Below the pieces are notes generated by a model that worked only from the letters and a program-made list of their open reading frames with translations, was not told the origin of the DNA and made no database searches. Positions 32,090 through 40,347 of a stretch of 64,000 nt of DNA are shown here, piece after piece. The stretch is from positions 1-64,000 of the forward strand of contig JAPOVS010000051.1 of assembly GCA_026708055.1 (NCBI GenBank), in the 5' to 3' direction. Within the stretch, counting starts at the first letter, position 1. Every line of letters starts with the position of its first letter. This stretch comes from a bacterium. Lineage in GTDB: Bacteria > Actinomycetota > Acidimicrobiia > Acidimicrobiales > CATQHL01. A program made the translations under genes and the position numbers.

Positions 32090-34531
32090 GTGCCCCCGGG
32101 CGCGCACGGCGACGTGAGCGGCGCCACCGCCGGTGGGGGCTGGATCGGCGCGACCCCCCTGCGGGTCGAGGATGAGGCGCTGCTGCGGGGCAGGGGGCGC
32201 TTCATCGACGACTTGTCGCCCGTGCCGGGGGCGATGCATCTGGCGCTGGTGCGGTCGCCGTTCGCCCACGCCGGCATCCGCGGCATCGACACGGCGGCCG
32301 CCCTCGCCTCGCCGGGAACCCTGGCGGTGCTCACCGGCGCCGACCTGGCTGCGGTCGGCCGACCGCTGGGTTCGGTGATCCGCGGTGCCACCGAGCACCA
32401 TGTGGTGGCCGTCGACGTCGCCCGCTACGCCGGCGAGCCCGTTGCGGTCGTGGTGGCGCAGGACCGCTACCTGGCCGAGGACGCCGCCGAACTGGTCGAC
32501 GTGGACTACGAGCCGCTCGACGCGATCGTGGATCCGCAGGCGGCCGCCGAGGCGGGTCACGTGGTCTCGGACCGGTCCTTCCGCTACGGCGATCCCGAGA
32601 CGGCCCTCGCCGCCGCCGACGCGGTGGTGCGGGGCCGGTTCCCCTTCGGGCGCTGGACCGCCACGCCGGTGGAGTGTTTCGGCGTGGTCGCCGACTGGGA
32701 CTGTGCCGCCGACTCCCTGACGGTGTGGGCCAACTTCCAGGGGCCGTTCACGCTGCACACCGTGGCCGCCGGGGCCCTGGGGTTGCCGGCCGCCCGGCTG
32801 CGCCTGCACACGCCGCCCGACAGCGGCGGCAGCTTCGGGGTGAAGGCCGGCGTGTTCGGCTACGTGGTGCTGGCGGGCCTGGTCTCCAAGCTCTGCGACG
32901 TGCCGGTGCGCTGGATCGAGGACCGTGTCGAGCATCTCGCGGCGGCAGGGTCGGCCACGCACCGCATCACCGACGTGGAGGCCGGCTTCGCCGCCGACGG
33001 CGAGCTGCTGGCGTTGCGCTACGACGTGATCGAGGACGTGGGGGCCTACCTGCGGGCGCCCGAACCGGCGACCCTTTACCGGATGCACGGCTCGCTGACC
33101 GGGGCCTACGGGGTACGGAACGTGGCGGTGCGCAATCGCGTGGTGCACACCAACCGCAGCCCGACCGGTCTGAACCGGGGTTTCGGCGGCCCGCAGCTGT
33201 ACCTCGCCCTGGAGCGCATCATGGCGCGCGGAGCGACCCGCTTGGGCCTCGACCCGGTCGCGGTGGCCCGCCGGAACCTCGTGCGGCCCGAGGCGTTTCC
33301 CTACCGCACGCCAACGGGCGGGCTGTACGACTCCGGCGACTACAAGGCGTGTCTGGACGACGCGCTCGCGGCGGTGGACTACGACGGCCACCGCCGCCGT
33401 CAGGCCACTGAGCGCCGCGACCCGGCCACGAGCACCGGCGGGGTGCGCCTGGGCGTCGGCCTGGCGTGCGTGGTGGAGCCGTCGATCTCGAACATGGGGT
33501 ACATCTCCCTGGCCGAGACCGCCGCCGAGCGCAGCCGCGGCCTGCCGAAGTCGGGCAACGCGGAGGGCGCCACGGTGGCGATGAACCCGCTCGGCGGGGT
33601 CACGGTGCGCCTGTCCACGGTGCCGCAGGGACAGGGACATCGAACCGTCGCCGCCCAGGTGGTCGCCGACATCCTCGGGCTCCAACCCGCCGACGTGGAG
33701 GTCCAGAGCGAGATGGACACCCACGTCAACGCCTGGACGGTGTCCTCGGGCAACTACTCCTCCCGCTTCGCGGGGATCGGAGCCGCCGCCGTGGCGACCT
33801 CGGCCGCGCAGCTCGCTGGCAAGCTGCGCCAGATCGCCGCCGACGTGCTGGAATGCGCGCCCGCCGACGTCGAGCTGCGCGACGGGCAGGCCCGCGTGGT
33901 CGGCCAGCCCGACAGCGGCGTCTCGCTGCGGCGCCTCGCCGGTGCGGCGCACTGGAACCCCGCGTCGCTGCCGGAGGGTCTGGAACCGGGCCTCGCCGTC
34001 ACCGCCTTCGCCTCGGCTCCCAATCTGGATCCCCCCGACGAGGCGGACCGGGTCGTCGGTTCGGCAGCCCACGGGTTCGTCGTCGACGTGGCGGTCGTGG
34101 AGGTGGACACCGCCAGCGGCGAGATCCGCGTCCTCGACTACGTCACCGTGCACGACGCCGGCACGCTGCTGCATCCCCGCCTCGTCGACGGGCAGATCCT
34201 CGGCAGCTTGGCCCACGGCCTCGGGCCCGCACTGCTGGAGCGCACCGTCCACGACCCCGACGGGAACCTGCTGACCGGCAGCTTCATGGACTACCTCTGC
34301 GCCACCGCAACGGAGATCCCCGAGCCGCGGATCTTGCATCGCTGCACCCCGTCCCCGTTCACGGCCCTCGGGGCCAAGGGGCTCGGCGAGGGCAACACCA
34401 TGAGCGCCCCGGCGGCGCTGGCGAACGCCGTCTGCGACGCGCTGGGGATCGACGACCTGGAACTCCCGCTCACCGCGCCCCGCATCTGGGAGGCGCTCAC
34501 CACGTCCGAGGACGGAGCCGACCGGCCATGA
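32090..34531 (+). CDS. xanthine dehydrogenase-family molybdopterin-binding (large) subunit
   Basis: A 813-residue molybdenum hydroxylase large subunit. IGATPLRVEDEALLRGRGRF and YAGEPVAVVVAQDRYLAEDA are family blocks. The active-site loop reads NRGFGGPQLY (R363-G-F-G-G), as in xanthine-dehydrogenase-type enzymes and unlike the AYRCSFR or AYRGAGR loops of CO dehydrogenases. The catalytic glutamate is E767 in GAKGLGEGNTMSAP. It hydroxylates a carbon next to nitrogen or an aldehyde carbon using water. GTG 32090 has GAGG 8 nt upstream; GTG 32114 is an alternative. The stop is in ATGA with the next small ORF. Confidence 0.85.
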   Translation: MPPGAHGDVSGATAGGGWIGATPLRVEDEALLRGRGRFIDDLSPVPGAMHLALVRSPFAHAGIRGIDTAAALASPGTLAVLTGADLAAVGRPLGSVIRGATEHHVVAVDVARYAGEPVAVVVAQDRYLAEDAAELVDVDYEPLDAIVDPQAAAEAGHVVSDRSFRYGDPETALAAADAVVRGRFPFGRWTATPVECFGVVADWDCAADSLTVWANFQGPFTLHTVAAGALGLPAARLRLHTPPDSGGSFGVKAGVFGYVVLAGLVSKLCDVPVRWIEDRVEHLAAAGSATHRITDVEAGFAADGELLALRYDVIEDVGAYLRAPEPATLYRMHGSLTGAYGVRNVAVRNRVVHTNRSPTGLNRGFGGPQLYLALERIMARGATRLGLDPVAVARRNLVRPEAFPYRTPTGGLYDSGDYKACLDDALAAVDYDGHRRRQATERRDPATSTGGVRLGVGLACVVEPSISNMGYISLAETAAERSRGLPKSGNAEGATVAMNPLGGVTVRLSTVPQGQGHRTVAAQVVADILGLQPADVEVQSEMDTHVNAWTVSSGNYSSRFAGIGAAAVATSAAQLAGKLRQIAADVLECAPADVELRDGQARVVGQPDSGVSLRRLAGAAHWNPASLPEGLEPGLAVTAFASAPNLDPPDEADRVVGSAAHGFVVDVAVVEVDTASGEIRVLDYVTVHDAGTLLHPRLVDGQILGSLAHGLGPALLERTVHDPDGNLLTGSFMDYLCATATEIPEPRILHRCTPSPFTALGAKGLGEGNTMSAPAALANAVCDALGIDDLELPLTAPRIWEALTTSEDGADRP

Positions 34532-34656
34532 CGAGTTCAGCCGCGATGCCGTCGCCTGAATGTCATTCCGGCGAAGGCCGGGATCCAGTGCCCAGCGGCA
34601 CCCGCGGATCTTGCCCGCTGTCGGACTCCGCCCCAGTGCCCGGGGACCGCGGATGA
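34528..34656 (+). other. 42-codon ORF bridging the large and FAD subunits through a palindromic repeat
   Basis: Its ATG overlaps the large-subunit stop (ATGA), it reads the repeat as HSGEGRDPV, and its TGA overlaps the ATG of the FAD-subunit gene. Both ends are coupled. This could be a repeat inserted into a once-direct gene junction while keeping the frame open. Confidence 0.35.
34562..34588. repeat. 27-bp palindromic repeat, copy 2
   Basis: GTCATTCCGGCGAAGGCCGG followed by GATCCAG; one mismatch in the right arm (GGGAT instead of GGAAT) compared with copies 1 and 3. Confidence 0.8.
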
Positions 34657-35552
34657 AGCCGCCGCCGTTCCACTACCGGTGCCCGGAGAGCCTGGAAGAG
34701 GCGCTGGCGATTCTGGCCACACACGGCGATGAGGCCAATGTGCTGGCCGGCGGCTGCAGCCTCGTCCCCATGCTGAACATGCGCTTGGCACGCCCCGAGG
34801 TGCTGGTGGACGTGAACCGGACCGGGGGGCTCGCCGACGTCCACGCCGGGAACGGCACCGTCTCCACCGGGGCCATGCTGCGGCAGTCGGCGTTCGAGCG
34901 TTCGCCGCAACTTCGCCGGGCGCTGCCGCTGGCGGCCGCCTGCGCGCCCTACATCGGGCACTTCGTGACCCGCAACCGGGGCACGGTCGGCGGCTCGCTG
35001 GCGCATGCCGACGCCCGCGGCGAGCTGCCGCTGGTGCTGCTCACCCTCGGCGGGTCGGTGCTGGCGCAGTCGCAGCGCGGCCCGCGCAGCATCGCCGCCG
35101 AGGATCTGTTCCTCTACCACTTCACCTCCGCGCTGGAGCCCGACGAGTTGCTGAGCAAGGTCCGCTGGCCGGCCGCGGCGCCGGGCTGGGGTTACGGCTT
35201 CGCCGAGATGGCCCAGCGGCACGGCGACTACGCGCTCGCCATGGCGGCCTGCGCGCTGCGCCGCCGCGACGGCGCTGTCGCCGAGGTGCGTCTGGGGCTG
35301 GGGGCGGTCGCCGATCGGCCCCTGCTGGCCGGCGAGGCCGGCGGCGCCCTCGTGGGTCAGAGCCTGGACGGCCCGGCCGGCGACGCTGCGGTGACCGAGG
35401 CCGCCCGGCTGGCCGCCGCCGCGGCGGAGCCGTTCGAGGATCTGCACGCCTCGGTGGCCTACCGGCGGCACCTGGTGGGCCTGCTGAGCGAGCAGGTGAT
35501 CCGCCAGGCGTGGGAGTCCGCGGCGGCAGCGGCAGGGGAGGCCGTCGGGTGA
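34653..35552 (+). CDS. FAD-binding (medium) subunit of molybdenum hydroxylase
   Basis: A 299-residue CoxM/CutM-type protein. PPPFHYRCPESLEEALAILA is the usual start. FAD motifs are AGGCSLVPMLNMRLARP and TRNRGTVGGSLAHADARGEL. The C-terminal CO dehydrogenase flavoprotein domain follows, with GDYALAMAACALRR. It relays electrons from the iron-sulfur subunit to an acceptor. ATG 34653 overlaps the bridging ORF stop. A 139-bp gap without a recognisable feature separates it from the small subunit. Confidence 0.88.
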   Translation: MKPPPFHYRCPESLEEALAILATHGDEANVLAGGCSLVPMLNMRLARPEVLVDVNRTGGLADVHAGNGTVSTGAMLRQSAFERSPQLRRALPLAAACAPYIGHFVTRNRGTVGGSLAHADARGELPLVLLTLGGSVLAQSQRGPRSIAAEDLFLYHFTSALEPDELLSKVRWPAAAPGWGYGFAEMAQRHGDYALAMAACALRRRDGAVAEVRLGLGAVADRPLLAGEAGGALVGQSLDGPAGDAAVTEAARLAAAAAEPFEDLHASVAYRRHLVGLLSEQVIRQAWESAAAAAGEAVG

Positions 35553-35691
35553 CCGGCCCAGGTACCGGCTCCTGGCTCAGTACGCCGGCGGATCCACCGG
35601 GCGGCGGGTATGCGCGGGTCGGGGATTTGTCACGTCCCGACGGCAACCACCGGCCAGCGGGCCGATGTGTGGCTCCGGCGGCGGGTGTGCC

Positions 35692-36168
35692 GTGACCGGG
35701 CTCCGCGAGATCGCCGTCACCGTGAACGGCCGCCGCTATCGAGAGCCCGCGCCCGACCGGCTGCTGCTGTCGGACTTCCTGCGCCACCGGCTGGGTCTCA
35801 CCGGCACGCACGTGGGCTGTGAGCACGGGGTGTGCGGCTCCTGCACCGTGCACCTGGACGGCGCGGCCGTGCGCTCGTGCCTGCTGCTGGCCGCCCAGGC
35901 CGACGGGACCGAGCTGCGCACCGTGGAGGGCTTGGCCGACGGCGACCGGTTGCACCCGCTGCAGGAGGCGTTCCGGGAGCACTTCGCCCTGCAGTGCGGC
36001 TTCTGCACTCCCGGCATCCTGATGGCGGCGGTGGACTTCCTGGCCCACAACCCCACCCCGACCCGCCGCGAGGTAGCCGAGATGCTCTCCGGGCACCTCT
36101 GCCGCTGCACCGGCTACGCCCCCATCATCGATGCCATCGCCGCCGCCGCGGAGGTCGGAGCCGAGTGA
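35692..36168 (+). CDS. 2Fe-2S (small) subunit of molybdenum hydroxylase
   Basis: A 158-residue CoxS-type protein with a plant-type ferredoxin motif GCEHGVCGSCTVHLDG and its fourth cysteine in VRSC. The alpha-helical second cluster domain has CGFCTPGILM and HLCRCTGYAPI. It bridges the molybdopterin site and FAD. The GTG start at 35692 gives the normal family length; an ATG nine codons upstream is possible. Its TGA overlaps the ATG of the next bridging ORF. Confidence 0.9.
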   Translation: MTGLREIAVTVNGRRYREPAPDRLLLSDFLRHRLGLTGTHVGCEHGVCGSCTVHLDGAAVRSCLLLAAQADGTELRTVEGLADGDRLHPLQEAFREHFALQCGFCTPGILMAAVDFLAHNPTPTRREVAEMLSGHLCRCTGYAPIIDAIAAAAEVGAE

Positions 36169-36335
36169 TGCCGATGCCACGCGGACCGACCGCCCCCCGT
36201 CATTGCGGCCTCCGTCTCCATCTTTGCGGCCCACCTCTCTGTCTTTCCGGCCGGCGTCATTCCGGCGAAGGCCGGAATCCAGTGCTCGGCGACCAGCCCG
36301 CTCGTGCCGCCTCGATGACCGGAGCGCAGGCGTGA
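36168..36335 (+). other. 55-codon ORF bridging the 2Fe-2S subunit and the CoA ligase through a palindromic repeat
   Basis: It starts in TGATG with the small-subunit stop, reads the repeat as HSGEGRNPV, and ends in GTGA with the ligase start. It also contains several decayed half-copies of the repeat arm between 36199 and 36255. This is the third operon junction of the same design. Confidence 0.35.
36256..36282. repeat. 27-bp palindromic repeat, copy 3
   Basis: GTCATTCCGGCGAAGGCCGG followed by AATCCAG. Upstream, the phrases GTCATTGCGGCC, ATCTTTGCGGCC and GTCTTTCCGGCC look like degenerate left arms. Confidence 0.85.
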
Positions 36336-38005
36336 ACCTGGGTCTCTCGCTGCTGTACGCCGCCGAGCGCACGCCCGAGGCCGACGCCGTGGTCGACGGC
36401 CACGCCCGTCTGGACTATCGGGACCTGCAGCGGGTCGCCGCCGCGCTGGCCTCCGGGCTCGCATCGTTGGCCGTCGACCGGGGTGACCGGGTGGCCCTCG
36501 TGTTGAAGAATCGCCGGGAGGCTGTCGAGTTGTATTGGGCCTGCCAGTGGCTCGGGGCCGTCGTGGTGCCGCTGTCGTGGCGGGTTGCGGCCGCCGACGT
36601 GGCCTACTGCGTCGCCGACTCCGGCGCCACCGTCGTGGCGTTCGAGGAGGTCGGCCTCGAGCACGCCCGGGCGTGCTCGGACGCGTCCGATCGATTCGTG
36701 GCAGTCGGGACACGCGGCGGCGGTTCCTCGGCCGAACTGGCGGCCCGGTTCTGCTCCGGGGGCGACGCGCAACCCTGCGAGCCGTACGAGAGCCTGCTGG
36801 CAGCCGGCGAGGCCGTCGGTGCGCCCGAGGACCTCGACGACCGGGAGACCTCCATCTTCCTGTACACCTCCGGCACCACCGGCCGGCCCAAAGGGGTGCC
36901 CCGCAGTCACGCCGCCGAACGGGCCAGCGGGCTCTCCCAGGCGCTGCACCAGAGCTACCGGCCCGGCGAGCGCACCCTCGGGGTGATGCCGCTGTACCAC
37001 ACCATGGGAATCCACACGCTGCTGGCGGCACAGATCACGGGCGGCTGCTACGTCTGCCAGCCTGACTGGCACGCGGGCGCAGCCCTGGATCTCATCGAGT
37101 CGGAGCGCATCGGCTCGCTGTATCTCGCACCGACGCTGTTCCACGACCTGGTCCACTCGCCGGACCTCGCTGGCGCCGACATGTCCAACGTGCACTCGCT
37201 GGCCTACGCCGGGGCTGCCATGACCAGCGCCCTGGTGGAGCGCTGCGTGGAGGTGTTCGCCCCCGAGGTGTTCGTCAACCACTACGGCTCCACCGAGGTG
37301 TACACCTACTCGGTCCACTTCGACCAGCGTGCGGCCCCCGGCTGCGCGGGCCGCCCCGCCACCAACGCCCGGCTGCGGCTGGTCCGGCCCGAGCCCGCCG
37401 CCGGCCCCGACGACGAGGCAGAACCGGGCGAGACCGGCGAGATCATCTGCCATCTCGGCTCCGACGAGGCCTTCGCCGGCTACTGGAACCGCCCCGACGC
37501 CGACGCCAAGGCGATCCGCGGCGACTGGTACTTCACCGGTGACCTGGGCCGCCTCGACGACGACGGCAACCTCTGGGTGGTCGGCCGGATCGACGACATG
37601 ATCATCAGCGGCGGCGAGAACGTCCACCCCCTCGAGGTGGAGGACGTGCTGGAGCGGGCGCCGGGTGTGCGGGAGGTGGCGGTGGTGGGCCTGCCCGACG
37701 ACCGCTGGGGCCAGGCGGTGACCGCCTTCGTGGTGCTCGACGACGAAGCCGCCCGAGCCGGCGATGACGCCGCCGCGGCCCGGCTGGACGCCCACTGCCT
37801 GGAGTCCGCCGGCCTGGCCCGCTTCAAGCGTCCCCGCCGCTACCGGTTCACCGATTCGCTTCCGAAGAGCCCCTCGGGCAAGATCCTTCGTCGCGTCCTG
37901 CGGGAGGAGGCAGCGAAGCCGCCCGTCGGACAGGCGACGAGGCCCGAGTTAGCCTACCTGCTGCGCGAGGCCGCCGACGCCCCGCACACCACGTCGAGGT
38001 TCTGA
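36332..38005 (+). CDS. AMP-dependent acyl/aryl-CoA ligase
   Basis: A 557-residue ANL-superfamily enzyme: P-loop FLYTSGTTGRPKGVPRSH, acyl/adenylate motif NHYGSTEVYTY, WYFTGDLGRLDDDGNLWVVG and the hinge region DMIISGGENVHPLEVE. The C-terminal catalytic lysine is in LPKSPSGKILRRVLREE. It activates a carboxylic acid as its CoA thioester; the acid is unknown. GTG 36332 has GGAG at a good distance and overlaps the bridging ORF. A longer upstream frame is noncoding. The stop overlaps an ATG at 38005. Confidence 0.87.
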   Translation: MNLGLSLLYAAERTPEADAVVDGHARLDYRDLQRVAAALASGLASLAVDRGDRVALVLKNRREAVELYWACQWLGAVVVPLSWRVAAADVAYCVADSGATVVAFEEVGLEHARACSDASDRFVAVGTRGGGSSAELAARFCSGGDAQPCEPYESLLAAGEAVGAPEDLDDRETSIFLYTSGTTGRPKGVPRSHAAERASGLSQALHQSYRPGERTLGVMPLYHTMGIHTLLAAQITGGCYVCQPDWHAGAALDLIESERIGSLYLAPTLFHDLVHSPDLAGADMSNVHSLAYAGAAMTSALVERCVEVFAPEVFVNHYGSTEVYTYSVHFDQRAAPGCAGRPATNARLRLVRPEPAAGPDDEAEPGETGEIICHLGSDEAFAGYWNRPDADAKAIRGDWYFTGDLGRLDDDGNLWVVGRIDDMIISGGENVHPLEVEDVLERAPGVREVAVVGLPDDRWGQAVTAFVVLDDEAARAGDDAAAARLDAHCLESAGLARFKRPRRYRFTDSLPKSPSGKILRRVLREEAAKPPVGQATRPELAYLLREAADAPHTTSRF

Positions 38006-38178
38006 TGACGCCCGATTCCCCGAGCCCGCCGGTCCAGCGGGGGTCGACGCCGGCCCCCGGGCGCGGATCGCGCCGGGGGCGCGCCCGACCGGTGGTTGCC
38101 GCCGTCGGGGAGACCGGCATACTGGCGGTCGCCTGCGGAGGTGACGGCAGCCCCCAGCCGACCGAAGGGGGCATCGCC

Positions 38179-39378
38179 GTGACCGTGCCCGAGCAGGACG
38201 TGAGGGCTCGCAGGCCCGTGCGGAGGACCGCATCCGCCGCCGTCCTGGCGGTGGCGCTCGCCTCCACGGGCTGCGCCGGGAGCGGCGGAGGGGGAGCCTC
38301 CAACCTCGCCACCGCCACGACGGCGTCCGGGGTGGGCGCCGAGCCGGCGGCGCCCACCGCTGAGCCCGCCGTCATGCGCCTGGCCCTGGCGCCCGATCCG
38401 ATCTGGCAGTGGCTCGAGGACTCCGGCACCCGCGCCGCCTGGGAGCGGGACCGCAACGTGCGCTTCGAGGTCAGCCATCCGTTCGACCAGTTCGCCGCCT
38501 TCGTCGGCGGCCACGCGGACGTGGTCCTCATCAACGTCCTCGACGTGCCGCAGTTCGTGGAGCAGGCCGAACGCGTCCCGGTGATCATCGGCAAGTACAC
38601 GACCGACCGCAGTCTCTTGGTCGTGCGGCGCACGTCGCGTGCCGAGAACCTCGATGATCTCGTGGAGCGCCGCATCGCCGTGGAGAGCTCCCTCGGCTCG
38701 ACGCTGCTGTGGGGGCTGATCGCTGACCTCCGCTACGGCCTCGAGTTCCGCCCCGGTGGCGGCGACTTCGACCTCGTGGTCGTCGATGCCGCCGGCATTG
38801 CCGACCTCGCGATGCGAGGCGACGTGGATGCCTGCATCTGCGCCCCCGACGTCAGCGTGCCGCTTCTCAGCAGCGGGCGACTACGGGCGCTATACGACGG
38901 CAGGTCGGCCGCAGAGATCGTCACCGAGTACATCCTGGCCACCGTCTACGGCGGTGCCGGATCCGCCGGGGACGTGGGGACCATCGCCGACGTCTTCATG
39001 ACTGACAAGGCATGGCACGACGTCAACGACGAGGCGGTCGACGCTCTTCTGGGCCTGTGGGAGGAGGGCCTCGCCGCCTGGCAGGAACACAAGTCGCAGA
39101 TCGTGGCGGACTACCCCCACCACTTCTCCGTGGAGACCGATGCCGAGATCGCTTGGTTGACCGACTACGTCGAGGCGCACGACTGGATCGTGCCGTCGGT
39201 CTATATCACCGACCAGGAGACCGAGACGCACAACTACGCGTTCAGCCGGCTCCGGGATCTCGGACTCGTGCCCGCGGACGCCCTCCGTCCCGAGATCGAC
39301 GCCGTCCGCGGCCCCGGAGCCGACGACGCCCACTCCGGAGACGACGACACCCATTCCGAGGACGGATCGGGAGGCTAG
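38179..39378 (+). CDS. solute-binding lipoprotein, NMT1/TauA-like
   Basis: A 399-residue secreted lipoprotein: signal RRTASAAVLAVALASTGC with a lipobox at STGC, then a Gly/Thr linker, then a periplasmic-binding fold (VVLINVLDVPQF, ENLDDLVERRIAVESSLGST) like nitrate/taurine or thiamine-precursor binding proteins. The C-terminal 30 residues are Asp/His-rich (DDAHSGDDDTHSED) and may bind metal. No permease or ATPase is adjacent. GTG 38179 has AAGGGGG upstream. The frame is also open from ATG 38005, which overlaps the ligase stop and includes a second lipobox-like LAVACGG, so the start is uncertain. Confidence 0.7.
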   Translation: MTVPEQDVRARRPVRRTASAAVLAVALASTGCAGSGGGGASNLATATTASGVGAEPAAPTAEPAVMRLALAPDPIWQWLEDSGTRAAWERDRNVRFEVSHPFDQFAAFVGGHADVVLINVLDVPQFVEQAERVPVIIGKYTTDRSLLVVRRTSRAENLDDLVERRIAVESSLGSTLLWGLIADLRYGLEFRPGGGDFDLVVVDAAGIADLAMRGDVDACICAPDVSVPLLSSGRLRALYDGRSAAEIVTEYILATVYGGAGSAGDVGTIADVFMTDKAWHDVNDEAVDALLGLWEEGLAAWQEHKSQIVADYPHHFSVETDAEIAWLTDYVEAHDWIVPSVYITDQETETHNYAFSRLRDLGLVPADALRPEIDAVRGPGADDAHSGDDDTHSEDGSGG

Positions 39379-39459
39379 GAGACTGCTGATTTGTTCGGCC
39401 CGAACACCCCACCCCGTCGGTGGATTCAGGCTGAGAGGTCGCTGAAGGAGGTCGACGGC

Positions 39460-40272
39460 GTGGCAAGGAATGAACCTGACCAGATGACCTATCCCGAGGA
39501 ACTCGACGGCCTGCGCTTCGAGCGCGACGCCGACCGCGGCACCGCCACCATCACGCTGGATGTGCCGGGGAAGCTGAACCGCGTCTCGATGCTGGCGCGC
39601 GAGCACCTCTCGGCGCTGTTCGAGGCCTGCGGTCGCGACCCCGACGTGCGGGTGGTCGTTCTCACCGGGGCGGGGGAGCGGGCCTTCACCGCCGGGGGAG
39701 ACATCGCCGGCTTCCTGGAGGCCTCCCCGGAGGTGCTGACCCGCCTGCACCACAACGTGGCCGCCCCCGAGCGCTGCCCGAAACCGGTTGTCGCCCAGCT
39801 GCACGGCTTCACCTTCGGCGTGGGTCTGGAACTCGCCCTGGCCTGCGACTTCCGCATCGCCGCCGATGACCTGCAGCTCGGCCAGCCCGAGGTCTCCATC
39901 GGCATGATCCCCGGCAGCGGAGGGTCCCAGCGGCTCGCCCGCATGATCGGCCTCGGCCGCGCCAAGGACATGGTGATGCGCGGCCGGCGCATGGGCGCCG
40001 AGGAGGCCCGAGCGGTCGGACTGGTGTCCGAGGTCGTGCCCCGAGCCGAACTCGAAGCGGCCACCGACGGCCTCGTGGCCGAACTCACCGCCCTGCCCGC
40101 CCTGGCGCTCCGCATGGCCAAGCGGGTCCTCAACCAGGCCTACGACGGCCCGCTGCCGGTCGGCTTGGAGTTGGAGGGCCTCGCCTACGGCTTCCTGCGC
40201 ACCACCGCCGACTTCCGCGAAGGCGTCGAGGCCTTCGTCGAAAAGCGAAAGCCCAAATACACCGGCGAATAG
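39460..40272 (+). CDS. enoyl-CoA hydratase/isomerase family protein
   Basis: A 270-residue crotonase-fold enzyme: ERAFTAGGDIAGF supplies the first oxyanion-hole region, FTFGVGLELALACDFRIAAD the second, and GQPEVSIGMIPGSGGSQRL the helix with the catalytic acidic residue region. It hydrates or rearranges an acyl-CoA and would follow the CoA ligase in a beta-oxidation-like route. GTG 39460 is chosen because AAGGAGG lies 8 nt upstream. The larger frame from 39391 lacks such a site. Confidence 0.88.
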   Translation: MARNEPDQMTYPEELDGLRFERDADRGTATITLDVPGKLNRVSMLAREHLSALFEACGRDPDVRVVVLTGAGERAFTAGGDIAGFLEASPEVLTRLHHNVAAPERCPKPVVAQLHGFTFGVGLELALACDFRIAADDLQLGQPEVSIGMIPGSGGSQRLARMIGLGRAKDMVMRGRRMGAEEARAVGLVSEVVPRAELEAATDGLVAELTALPALALRMAKRVLNQAYDGPLPVGLELEGLAYGFLRTTADFREGVEAFVEKRKPKYTGE

Positions 40273-40347
40273 CCCCGCCGCAGCCCGCGATCGTGGCAGG
40301 GTTGACGCAGCCGGTCTGGCAGCGGCCGAATGGGGGATTGCCGGGAC

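Noticed and set aside
31544-34339. 931-residue minus-strand frame opposite the molybdenum hydroxylase large subunit
   Set aside because: Antisense shadow; the plus strand has the catalytic loop and glutamate of the family.
32090-36168. Reading the three-subunit hydroxylase as an aerobic CO dehydrogenase
   Set aside because: The large subunit lacks the AYRCSFR and AYRGAGR active-site loops and has NRGFGGPQ instead, so a CO-oxidising role is not supported.
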